Shown here: piece after piece, positions 53,060 through 60,478 of the stretch | Position numbering within the stretch: the stretch's first letter is position 1 | How the letters are laid out: each line of letters opens with the position of its first letter | Source of the DNA: Halorubrum aidingense JCM 13560 | Lineage (GTDB): Archaea > Halobacteriota > Halobacteria > Halobacteriales > Haloferacaceae | Length of the DNA: 64,000 nucleotides | Assembly (NCBI RefSeq): GCF_000336995.1 | Contig: NZ_AOJI01000025.1 | Span: forward strand, 53,776-117,775 | Direction: 5' to 3' | Made by a program: the position numbers and the translations under genes | Notes under the pieces: generated by a model | The model's database searches: none | The model's input: only the letters and a program-made list of their open reading frames with translations | What the model was told of the DNA's origin: nothing

Positions 53060-54076
53060 TTACGCGGACGGCGCGGCGTCGCGGCGGCGCACCGCGAGCG
53101 CGCCGTGGTACAGGATCATCCCGCAGACGAGCAGCGAGGAGCCGATCAGGATGACGAAGCTGATCTGATCGAGGATCGGCCTCGCGAGCCACGTCGCCAG
53201 CTCGCCGAGACCGACCGCGAGACTCGCCAACAGCAGCATGATTCCGAAGTAGATCGTCACGTCGTCTTCGTCGACGTACGCGGTCGCGCCCGAGCCGATC
53301 CGAGCGCCGAGCGCGCTGCCCAAGAGCAGCGCGGTGACGATGCCCAGATCGATGACGCCCGAGCGCCCGTACGTGAACGCCCCGACGGCGCCGGACATCA
53401 GCCCGCCGAACAGGCTGGTCCCGACGGCGGCGGCCAGCGAGGTGCCGATCACGTAGTAGATCGCCGGCATGCGGACGAATCCGCCGCCGACGCCGAGAAA
53501 GCCCGAGACGAGTCCGACGCCGCCGCCGACCCCGGAGATGGTCCACAGCGAGGCCGTACTCCCGTCGGCCAGCGTCATCATGGGCGGGATGTTGTACGAC
53601 TGGATCTTGCGGGCGATCTCGGGGACGTCGTCGTCGGGACCGTCCTCGTCGCCGCCGTCGTCCGCCTCGTCGTCCTGGTTCATCGCGCTCCGCGTGAAGA
53701 GGATCCCGATGGCCGCGAGCAGGATGACGTAGGCGGTGCCGACGACCACGTCGGCGATGCCGAGCACCTCCAGCCCGAACACCAGCCGGCTGCCGAGTTC
53801 GATCCCGAGGGTGATCCCGACGAACATCAGCGCCCCGAGCCGGTAGTCCACCTGCCCGGCGTCGTGGTGTTTCAGCGTCGCGATCACGGCGGTCCCGAAC
53901 ACGAACGCCATCGAGCTACCGATGGCGACCGGCGCGGGATAGCCGAGGATCAACAGCGCGGGCGTGACGAGGAACGACCCGCCCATCCCGAAGAAGCCGA
54001 AGAACACGCCGACCATGAAGCCGAAGGCGACGAAGAGGGCGAACAGGCCGGGGCTCAGTCCGAGGAGGTCGAGCAT
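53060..54076 (-). CDS. TSUP-family (TauE/SafE) sulfite or sulfur-compound exporter
   Basis: 338 residues, eight to nine transmembrane helices: GFMVGVFFGFFGMGGSFLVT, GYPAPVAIGSSMAFVFGTA, GLVSGFLGVGGGFVRMPA and AAAVGTSLFGGLMSGAVGAF are the two repeats of the fold. An acidic loop (DEADDGGDEDGPDDD) lies between them. It is thought to move sulfite, taurine-derived or other sulfur anions. Its ATG (54074-54076) abuts the stop of the 52-residue membrane protein gene, so they are co-translated. The thioredoxin system lies 145 bases further on. Confidence 0.9.
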   Translation of the reverse strand: MLDLLGLSPGLFALFVAFGFMVGVFFGFFGMGGSFLVTPALLILGYPAPVAIGSSMAFVFGTAVIATLKHHDAGQVDYRLGALMFVGITLGIELGSRLVFGLEVLGIADVVVGTAYVILLAAIGILFTRSAMNQDDEADDGGDEDGPDDDVPEIARKIQSYNIPPMMTLADGSTASLWTISGVGGGVGLVSGFLGVGGGFVRMPAIYYVIGTSLAAAVGTSLFGGLMSGAVGAFTYGRSGVIDLGIVTALLLGSALGARIGSGATAYVDEDDVTIYFGIMLLLASLAVGLGELATWLARPILDQISFVILIGSSLLVCGMILYHGALAVRRRDAAPSA

Positions 54077-54235
54077 TTAGATCCGTTGGAGCCGCCTGAA
54101 GACGGTCGGGCCCAGTTTCTCTTCGAGGTACCCGTACCCGACGTACAGCAGGGCCGCCTCGACCAGCACGACCGCGATGACGGCCAGCGCCGTCACCGAC
54201 GGGGATGCACCCGGCAAAAGCTCCGTCCCGGTCAT
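54077..54235 (-). CDS. 52-residue single-pass membrane protein (DUF7512-like)
   Basis: A short gene: MTGTELLPGASPSVTALAVI begins it, one transmembrane helix (about 14-36) follows, then a charged end (GYLEEKLGPTVFRRLQRI). Stop TAA at 54077-54079 is directly next to the TSUP ATG. I match it from memory to a small haloarchaeal family (DUF7512) found beside TSUP exporters. It may be an accessory subunit. Its ATG overlaps the stop of a 21-codon leader ORF by four bases (ATGA). Confidence 0.78.
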   Translation of the reverse strand: MTGTELLPGASPSVTALAVIAVVLVEAALLYVGYGYLEEKLGPTVFRRLQRI

Positions 54236-54297
54236 CCGCACTCTCCCGTAATCGCGGCGTTCCTGTCCGACAGCTGTCTCGGAGCGAGTGTACTCAT
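54232..54297 (-). CDS. putative 21-residue leader ORF before the TSUP operon
   Basis: ATG at 54297 opens 21 codons beginning MSTLAPRQLSD and ending GECG, with stop TGA at 54232-54234 overlapping the ATG of the 52-residue gene (ATGA). The ATG lies about 33 bases after the shared bipartite element, near the leaderless distance. Contains one Cys near the end. Whether it is translated is unknown. Confidence 0.4.
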   Translation of the reverse strand: MSTLAPRQLSDRNAAITGECG

Positions 54298-54330
54298 GTA
54301 GCTACTCGTAACAGGCGCCGGGACATAACG

Positions 54331-54355
54331 GTTTTGGGATTGATATACAATACTA
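54331..54355 (-). promoter_or_regulatory. bipartite element upstream of the TSUP operon
   Basis: Same GTTTTGG-N9-ACAATACTA element as upstream of trxA. A TATA-like TTGTATATCA overlaps it on the minus strand. Confidence 0.5.
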
Positions 54356-54617
54356 TATCCACATGACGGACTGAACACTATCGATAACTTACACCGATTA
54401 TTTCGAGGGGATCGGCACTCGCGTGACGTGTCGGGAGAAATCGTCGGACTCGGCGACGATCTGTGTGTCAATTTCTCACGATGCGAACGGCACCGAGCGA
54501 TCCATCCGCCGACTGGAGGCGATCGACGCGGCGCCGTCATCGCTCTTAAATGTACGGTATTGGCAAGAACAACCACACAAAGTGCACAGAACGGTCACCC
54601 CGACGGCGGCCGATGTC

Positions 54618-54687
54618 GTCGTTCGGATCGGGAGCCGGCGTCGTTCGAGTCGGAAGGCGGTGTCGTTCGGATCGGGAGCCAGCGTCG
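54618..54687. repeat. 26-bp direct repeat
   Basis: Two copies (54618-54643 and 54662-54687) of a 26-base stretch, 25 of 26 identical, beginning GTCGTTCGGATCGGGAGCC. Spacing is 44 bases. Confidence 0.8.
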
Positions 54688-54703
54688 GTCGAACCGGTGC
54701 CGG

Positions 54704-55321
54704 TCAGCGGTTGTCGTTGTTCTCGTTGTACCGCTCCGGGAGGTGCGGGGTCAGCGCCGACGGGAGCAGGGGAATGACCCGGACGACCAGCTCGGCGAGT
54801 CGCCGCCGCAACACGGTGTACGCGATCGCGACGAGGAGCGCCCCGACAACGAGGAGCCGGAGGGGGCCGTCGAGCAGGTACAGGAGGGGCAGCGACAGCC
54901 CGGCCGTCAGCGCCAGGTCCTCGGCGGACCCGTCGTAGCGGATCCGGCCGCGGGGGGCGATCCACCGGCGCCGGTAGTGGTCGTACACCGCGCGGTCGGA
55001 GTTCCCCTCCCACGGACGGAGTTCCAACCCGCCGCCGTAGATGTCGGAGACGCTGTGGAGCGCCGCCCCCAGCAGGAACAGCGCGACCCCGACGGTCGCG
55101 GGGCCGGGGGCGAAGACGGCCGCGAGGAGGGCCGGAACGGAGAGCGCCGAGTAGTAGACGGGGTAGTGGAGTGCCTTCCGGTGGCCGGAGTACATGTCGA
55201 GATCGGGGAACAGGCCCCCGAGCGCGCCGGCCGCGAACCCGACCGCCGCCAGCTCCGGCGCCAGCCGCACCAGCGGTACGGCGAGGAGCATCCCGGCGAT
55301 CACGTGGGTCGGCAGCATCAT
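54704..55321 (-). CDS. YdjM/DUF457-type metal-dependent hydrolase-like membrane protein
   Basis: 205 residues with about five transmembrane helices. The metal-type motifs are MLPTHVIAGML (His) near the start and GALGGLFPDLDMYSGHRKALHYP in the middle (Asp, His), as in the LexA-regulated YdjM family. Several helices are alanine/leucine-rich; the C-terminal tail is polar. A strong TATA block (55344-55352) lies 26 bases before ATG 55321, excluding the GTG at 55336. Function in haloarchaea is unknown. Confidence 0.87.
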   Translation of the reverse strand: MMLPTHVIAGMLLAVPLVRLAPELAAVGFAAGALGGLFPDLDMYSGHRKALHYPVYYSALSVPALLAAVFAPGPATVGVALFLLGAALHSVSDIYGGGLELRPWEGNSDRAVYDHYRRRWIAPRGRIRYDGSAEDLALTAGLSLPLLYLLDGPLRLLVVGALLVAIAYTVLRRRLAELVVRVIPLLPSALTPHLPERYNENNDNR

Positions 55322-55343
55322 CGTGGCGGAACACAAGCGACAG

Positions 55344-55352
55344 AAATATATG
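55344..55352 (-). promoter_or_regulatory. TATA box of the YdjM-like gene
   Basis: Minus strand TCATATATTTC-type block centred 26 bases before the ATG at 55321. Confidence 0.65.
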
Positions 55353-55484
55353 AACGTGTCGCCCGGCGCCGAGCCCGCAGATCGCGGGTTCGACCGCGAT
55401 ACGGGCCGATCTGCCGTGTTTCGACGAAAACGAACCGTTTCGAGTAGTCACGCCGGTTTCGGGGGCCGCGGGCGACCGGGCGGC

Positions 55485-56279
55485 TCAGATGTCTCGCCGT
55501 TCGAACAGCGCCTGCGAGAGGATGAAGAGCCCGGCGAACGCGACGAGCAGGATGGCGGTGTCGATGATCTCGTAGGTCCCCTCGATCAGGATCGGCGTCG
55601 GTTCGTAGTACTGCGTCGGGCTCAGGTACTGGATCCAGTCGTAGGCGTCGGCGCCGCCGACGACCGACTCGACGAGGTACAGCACGAACACGGTCCCGAC
55701 GGCGGCCCGCTCGGCGATCGACGCTCGGTCGACGGCGACGGAGAAGGCGAAGCCGATTCCCGCACAGACGAGCAGGTACGGGATCGACAGCAGGTGGGCG
55801 AAAAACAGGTTCGCGACCGACACCGACTCGCCGATCGCGAGGACGAACAGGTAGATGATCGGCCCGCCGACGGCGTTGACGGCGATCATCGGCACGAGAA
55901 GCGCGGCGAACTTCTCGGCGAGCAGCCGGGCGCGCGAGACCGGAAACGCCAACAGCAGGTCCATCCGCTCGCTCTCGACGTCGCCCGCGACGGCGCCGCC
56001 GCCGATGTACGCGAAGTACAGCCCCAGTCCGAGCAGCCACACGAAGTTGAACACCTGCGCGCCGAGGAACCCCTCGACCGTCGAGAGGCTCTCGATGCCG
56101 AACGCCTCCAGCATCGCGGGCGGGAGATCCTCGAAGACGTCCTCGTAGTCGATGCCCTCCAAGACGCTGAAGTACCAGACGATGAACCCCGAGTACGCGC
56201 TCACTCCCGCGGTGAGGATCGCGGCGCCGCGGAGCCGGCGGCGGCCCTCGTACCGCGCCGTCTCAAGCACCGTCGTCAC
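55485..56279 (-). CDS. ABC-2 type permease
   Basis: 264 residues, about six transmembrane helices (GAAILTAGVSAYSGFIVWYF; VFNFVWLLGLGLYFAYIGGG; an inner LLLAFPVSRARLL loop). ABC-2 permeases of this size act in drug, lipid or peptide export. The start overlaps the ATPase stop (56263-56279 are shared), so the two genes are translationally coupled. Confidence 0.9.
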   Translation of the reverse strand: MTTVLETARYEGRRRLRGAAILTAGVSAYSGFIVWYFSVLEGIDYEDVFEDLPPAMLEAFGIESLSTVEGFLGAQVFNFVWLLGLGLYFAYIGGGAVAGDVESERMDLLLAFPVSRARLLAEKFAALLVPMIAVNAVGGPIIYLFVLAIGESVSVANLFFAHLLSIPYLLVCAGIGFAFSVAVDRASIAERAAVGTVFVLYLVESVVGGADAYDWIQYLSPTQYYEPTPILIEGTYEIIDTAILLVAFAGLFILSQALFERRDI

Positions 56280-57246
56280 CCGGATCGACCGCGGTCTCGG
56301 GACCTCTCCGTCCCGGTTCTTCGCTCCCGTAGTAGTGGACGAACACGTCCTCGATCGGCGGCTCGCCGATCTCGACGTCGCGGATGTCGTGTCTCGCGAG
56401 TTCGTCCAACAGTGCGTTGGGGTCGCCGGCGTAGATGAACTGGGCGCCCTCGGAGAAGGGCTCGGCGTCGACGACGCCGTCGAGCGCGGTGAGCGCCGCG
56501 ACCGCCGCGTCGTCGGCGTGAACGCGCACGTGCTTGCCGCTGCGGTGGAGCAGCGCCTCGACGCCCTCCAGTTCGACGAGCGAACCGCCTCGGAGGATGC
56601 CGACGCGGTCGCAGACCCGGCGCACCTCGCTCAACACGTGCGAGGAGAAGAATATCGTCGTTCCCCGGTCGCGCTCGCGTCGGATGAACTCGTTGAACCC
56701 CTCCTGTTTCAGCGGGTCGAGTCCGGACGTTGGCTCGTCCATGACGACCAGTTCCGGATCGTGCATGAACGCCTGCACGAGCCCGAGCATTCGCTTGTTC
56801 CCGGTCGAGTACTCGCGGATCGGCCGCTCGACCGGTGGCGTGAATATCTCCAATAGCTCGTCGCGGCGCCCCTCGCCTTTGATCGCGCCGTGGTAGTCGA
56901 GGACGGCCTTGCCGGTCGCTTCCTCGTCGAACCCGAGATGTGCCGGGAGGTAGCCGATCCGACCTTTCACCGCCGTCAGCGCCGCCTCGTCGCGGATGTC
57001 GGCGCCGAGCACCCGCGCGGTCCCCGCGGTCGGCTTCAACAGTCCTAACAGCAGCCGGATCGTCGTCGACTTCCCGGCACCGTTGGGGCCGAGGAATCCG
57101 AATATCTCGCCGCGGTGTACGGTGAACGAGACGTCGTCGTTGGCGAGGACGCTCCCGTAGTCCTTCGTCAGCCCCTCGACGACGAGCGGAGGGTCGTCGG
57201 GGGCGGCCACGGGATTCCCCTCCGGCGCGGCGGCCTCATCGGACAT
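56263..57246 (-). CDS. ABC transporter ATP-binding protein
   Basis: 327 residues: Walker A GPNGAGKST near residue 60, Q-loop GYLPAHLG, signature YSTGNKRMLGLVQAF (variant of LSGGQ), Walker B LVVMDEPTSGLDPLK, H-loop SSHVLSE. A C-terminal extension of about 90 residues (VHADDAAVAALTALDGVVDA) is typical of DrrA-type exporters. It is between the COG1361 surface protein (which overlaps its start) and the permease. Confidence 0.93.
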   Translation of the reverse strand: MSDEAAAPEGNPVAAPDDPPLVVEGLTKDYGSVLANDDVSFTVHRGEIFGFLGPNGAGKSTTIRLLLGLLKPTAGTARVLGADIRDEAALTAVKGRIGYLPAHLGFDEEATGKAVLDYHGAIKGEGRRDELLEIFTPPVERPIREYSTGNKRMLGLVQAFMHDPELVVMDEPTSGLDPLKQEGFNEFIRRERDRGTTIFFSSHVLSEVRRVCDRVGILRGGSLVELEGVEALLHRSGKHVRVHADDAAVAALTALDGVVDAEPFSEGAQFIYAGDPNALLDELARHDIRDVEIGEPPIEDVFVHYYGSEEPGRRGPETAVDPGDDGA

Positions 57247-58837
57247 AGTACCACCACGCGCCACCGGCGACGACGACCAAAAGCACCGCGAGCACGACGA
57301 CCTCGGCCGGGAACCCGCCGCCGGGCGAGTCGACGACGGCGACCGCGACCGTCGCCGCGTTGCCGGTGACCCGGTTGCCGTCCGGGTCGGTGTACCGGCT
57401 CTCGACGGTCGCCGGGTACCGGCTCGCCGGCGCGTCGCCGTCGACCGAGAGATCGAACGCGACGCGTCCCGTCTCGCCGGGCGAAAGCGAGGGGATCACG
57501 GTCGTTCGGAACTCGCTTTCGAGCGGCGCCTCGACGGCGAGTCCGAGCGTCACCTCCCGAATTTCGACGTCGCGCTGGTTCGTCACGTTCAGTCGTAGCG
57601 TCCCGTCCTCACCGGCTGAGAACTGCGACTCGACCGGGGACACCCGGACCGCGTCGCGACGCTCGGCGACCTCCACGCGGACCGTTCCTTCGGTCACGCG
57701 CTCGGTGCCGGCGGCGGTCCGGTAGCTCGTCGCGACGGCCAGTTGTTGGGGCACCGCGTCGGCCCCCTCGGGGACCTCGCCGCGGAACGCGAACGTCGCG
57801 GTCTCGCCCGCCGCGAGGTCACCGACGGCGTATCGGGGGGTGCGCGGGACGAAGCCGGACTCCTCGGCCACGAGCACCACCCCGGACACGTCCCTCGGCC
57901 CGTCGTTTCGGATCGTCCCGCGGACGGTGCCGGTCTCGTCGACGCGGACCGTCGATTCGTCGACCGCGAGCGAGAACGACTGCTCGGCCGCCGGGCGGAA
58001 GCCGACGGGGATCCCCTCGTGAGCCCCCCTGATTCCGTCGGGGTCGGTGTAGCGCACGGCGGCGGTGAGACCGACCGCCTGCGCCGGGGCGTCCGACCGG
58101 ATCCGCGCCGGGAACGCGACCGTCGCGTTCTCGCCGGGGTCGAGCCGGTCGATCCGGGCCGTGTTCCGGTCCGTCTCGCCGAGCGCGAGGTCGGGCCCCT
58201 CGGCGGTGAGCGCCACCGAGATGTCGCGGGCGGACTCACCACCGACGTTGGTCACGTCGGTCTCGACCGTGCCGGAGTCGCCGACCTGCACGTCGGCGTC
58301 GACGGTTCGGAACGCGAATCGCGGGGCGTCGTCGACGGTCACCGGAACCCGCTCGGTCACCGTGCGCGATCGGTCCTGGACGACGCCGCTCTGCGGGGCC
58401 GACAGGAAGGTGTGCGAGTACCGGATCCGGACGTCCAGCGCGTACTCGTCCGGGGTCGCGTCCGCGGGCACCCGGACCGAGATCGGGACCTCGCGAACGC
58501 CGCCGTCGGGGATCGAGCCGACCGCGATACGCCCGGTCTCGACGGTCAGGGGGGCGTCGCCGCTTCGGACTTCGACGACGACGCTCCGGGCGGTCGTCAC
58601 CGCGTCCCGCCGGGCGTCGGAGCCGGCGTCGACCTCGCCGTCGTTCGCGATCTGGAGGGTGAGATCCGTCGCGGTCCCCGGCGACACCGTCGACTCGGGG
58701 AGGTACGCGTCCAACTCGGGCTCACCGCGGACGAACGACGCGTCCGTCTGCGCGCCGCCGGGGGCGGTGAACGCGCCCGCGAGCGCGAGCGCGAAAACCG
58801 CGGCGACGACGACTCCGAGGAGGGCTCGTCGGTGCAT
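57236..58837 (-). CDS. COG1361-type secreted, membrane-anchored surface protein
   Basis: 533 residues: a Sec-type signal peptide (MHRRALLGVVVAAVFALALA), four or five beta-sandwich (NEW3/Ig-like) repeats each with a DVTNVGGESARDISV-type strand (TDVTNVGGESARDI; VRGTIRNDGPRDVSG; LRLNVTNQRDVEIRE), and one C-terminal transmembrane helix (EVVVLAVLLVVVAGGAWWYY) ending in a short basic tail. No catalytic motif; probably a sensor or substrate-binding partner of the ABC exporter, whose ATPase gene it overlaps by 11 bases. Confidence 0.88.
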   Translation of the reverse strand: MHRRALLGVVVAAVFALALAGAFTAPGGAQTDASFVRGEPELDAYLPESTVSPGTATDLTLQIANDGEVDAGSDARRDAVTTARSVVVEVRSGDAPLTVETGRIAVGSIPDGGVREVPISVRVPADATPDEYALDVRIRYSHTFLSAPQSGVVQDRSRTVTERVPVTVDDAPRFAFRTVDADVQVGDSGTVETDVTNVGGESARDISVALTAEGPDLALGETDRNTARIDRLDPGENATVAFPARIRSDAPAQAVGLTAAVRYTDPDGIRGAHEGIPVGFRPAAEQSFSLAVDESTVRVDETGTVRGTIRNDGPRDVSGVVLVAEESGFVPRTPRYAVGDLAAGETATFAFRGEVPEGADAVPQQLAVATSYRTAAGTERVTEGTVRVEVAERRDAVRVSPVESQFSAGEDGTLRLNVTNQRDVEIREVTLGLAVEAPLESEFRTTVIPSLSPGETGRVAFDLSVDGDAPASRYPATVESRYTDPDGNRVTGNAATVAVAVVDSPGGGFPAEVVVLAVLLVVVAGGAWWYYVR

Positions 58838-58918
58838 CTACGCCACCGCGGCGTCGGTGCGTTCGCGTTTCGTCGCGGGCCGGACGGCCCCCCCGCGTCG
58901 ATGACGGCTGCGTGTCAT
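58838..58918 (-). CDS. putative 26-codon leader ORF before the COG1361/ABC operon
   Basis: ATG at 58916-58918 is 27 bases after the TATA block at 58941-58948. The 26-codon frame ends at TAG 58838-58840, immediately before the COG1361 ATG and in the same frame. The Arg-rich sequence (MTRSRHRRGGAVR...) is unlike halophile proteins, so this may be chance or a short leader. Confidence 0.35.
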   Translation of the reverse strand: MTRSRHRRGGAVRPATKRERTDAAVA

Positions 58919-58940
58919 ATCTCGAAATCCGCGCCCGGGG

Positions 58941-58948
58941 CATATATG
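58941..58948 (-). promoter_or_regulatory. TATA box of the COG1361/ABC operon
   Basis: CATATATG-type block (palindromic at its centre) 27 bases before ATG 58918; it is about 108 bases before the main ATG at 58837. Its near-symmetry could also serve the plus strand. Confidence 0.6.
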
Positions 58949-59022
58949 TGTACGCGTGGGTTCGCAGACGTCGGAGCGTCGCCGGACGGGGCGCTTATCT
59001 CGACGGGCGCGAGTACACGCGT

Positions 59023-60120
59023 ATGCTCATGACGCCGGGACCGACCGCGGTCCCCGACTCCGTCCGCGAGGCGATGAGCCGCGAACTGATCAACCCCGAT
59101 GTCGACCCCGCGTTCAGGGAGATCTACGACCGGGTCACAGCCCGCCTTGCGACGGTGTACGGCGTCGACGAGGCGTCGGCGGCGAGCGAGGCCGGCGCCG
59201 GTGTCGCCCGCGACATCGTCGTCCCCGGCGGCGAGGGGATCTTGGGGCTGGAGGCCGCAATCGCCTCGCTCGTCGAACCGGGCACCGAAGTGCTGTGTCT
59301 CTCGAACGGGCTCTACGGCGACGGCTTCGCCGACTTCGTCGAGCAGTACGGCGGGGAAGTCACCCTGCTGTCCGCCGACTACGACGACCCGCTCCCGCTC
59401 GCCGACCTCGAATCGGTCCTCGCGGACGACGACACCGCGTTCGACCTCGCGACGATGGTTCACTGCGAGACGCCCACCGGGACGCTCAACGACCTCGGCC
59501 CCGCGCTCGACCTCCTCGACGGGGCCGATTCGGAGATCCTCACCGTCGTCGACGCGGTCTCGTCGCTCGGCGGCACCCCGGTCCCGACCGATCGGATCGA
59601 CGTCTGTCTCGGCGCCTCCCAGAAGTGTTTCAGCGCGCCGCCGGGGCTCACGACCGCCGCGATCAGCGAGCGCGCGTGGGCGGCGATGGAGGATCGGGAC
59701 CCGCACTCGCTGTACACGAACTTCCTGCCGTGGCGCGACACGTCGGCGGGGTTCCCCTACACGCACCTCACGACCGAGGTCGTCGCGCTCGACGAGGCGC
59801 TCGGCTTGGTGGTCGAGGAGGGGCTCGACGCGGTGTACGACCGGCACCGCGCGGCCGCGGCGCACTGCCGCGAGCGCGGCGCGGAGCTGGGGCTGGAGCC
59901 GTACCCGGACCCGGTGCGATGCTCGCCGACGGTGACGGCGTTTCACGTTCCCGACCGGGCGGCGGCGCTTCAGACGGCGCTCCACGAGGAGCACGACGTG
60001 CTCGTCGCGACCGGACTCGGCGACCTGGCGGACGACATCCTGCGGATCGGCCACATGGGCCACAACGCCCGCGTCGAGCGCGTCGACGAGACGATGGACG
60101 CGCTCGCGGCGGTGTTGTAG
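59023..60120 (+). CDS. class V aminotransferase (alanine-glyoxylate / serine-pyruvate type)
   Basis: 365 residues, PLP enzyme: MLMTPGPTAVPDSVREAMS, EAGAGVARDIVVPGGEGIL, VVDAVSSLGGTPVPTDRIDV and the PLP lysine in LGASQKCFSAPPGLTTAA. The ending ILRIGHMGHNARVERV is the family C-terminus. Likely transaminates alanine, serine or glyoxylate. CTTATC near 58993-58998 is about 28 bases before ATG 59023; the longer upstream frame lacks family sequence. Not related in operon to the other class V enzyme at 50409. Confidence 0.9.
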   Translation: MLMTPGPTAVPDSVREAMSRELINPDVDPAFREIYDRVTARLATVYGVDEASAASEAGAGVARDIVVPGGEGILGLEAAIASLVEPGTEVLCLSNGLYGDGFADFVEQYGGEVTLLSADYDDPLPLADLESVLADDDTAFDLATMVHCETPTGTLNDLGPALDLLDGADSEILTVVDAVSSLGGTPVPTDRIDVCLGASQKCFSAPPGLTTAAISERAWAAMEDRDPHSLYTNFLPWRDTSAGFPYTHLTTEVVALDEALGLVVEEGLDAVYDRHRAAAAHCRERGAELGLEPYPDPVRCSPTVTAFHVPDRAAALQTALHEEHDVLVATGLGDLADDILRIGHMGHNARVERVDETMDALAAVL

Positions 60121-60126
60121 CGAGCG

Positions 60127-60185
60127 TCAGTGAACGCATCAGTGAACGCGTCGGTGAGCGGTCGGTGAATGCGTCGGTGAACGCG
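60127..60185. repeat. 12-bp imperfect tandem repeat
   Basis: Five imperfect units of TCGGTGAACGCG (variants TCAGTGAACGCA, TCGGTGAGCGG) directly after the aminotransferase stop. Confidence 0.75.
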
Positions 60186-60444
60186 TCCTGTTCCCGTCGC
60201 GGACGGGGACGGCTTCTGGCGGGCCGCCTGATCGGTTATAACTGAACCACGCCGCGATGGTGACGAAATACCGTCTGCACGCCCGAAGACGGTCGCCTCG
60301 CAACTCGCGGCGATCTGGCGATGTATAAGCTACTTGCGGAGCACGCTGCCGCGAACCGGTTGAAATAGCGCGCCGGTTCGAACCTCCGGACGCGCACGGC
60401 ATGAGACCAGCGCGAGCGCCGGTTCCGTCCGTTTCTGGGTGCAT

Positions 60445-60452
60445 ACTTATAC
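60445..60452 (+). promoter_or_regulatory. TATA box of the ZIP gene
   Basis: ACTTATAC, centred about 31 bases before the ATG at 60479. Confidence 0.6.
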
Positions 60453-60478
60453 AATTCCACATCGCGCAGAGACAGCCA

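Larger units (their letters stand above)
54298..54703. other. intergenic region without a convincing gene (about 400 bases)
   Basis: Upstream region of the TSUP operon and downstream of the YdjM-like gene. Its left part is A/T-rich with the shared promoter element; its right part (54618-54687) is a 26-bp near-exact direct repeat. The open frames crossing it are Arg/Ser/Pro-rich and unlike halophile proteins. Confidence 0.7.
60121..60478. other. intergenic region without a gene (about 360 bases)
   Basis: Contains a 12-bp imperfect tandem repeat just after the aminotransferase stop, then a stretch of lower GC than most of the window, and the ZIP promoter at its end. I see no convincing reading frame. 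Confidence 0.7.

Noticed and set aside
54232..54576. Open frame of about 114 codons on the minus strand in the TSUP upstream region
   Set aside because: Arg/Ser/Pro-rich and basic, unlike the acidic proteome; the shared promoter element lies inside it. Only the last 21 codons fit a leaderless start and are listed.
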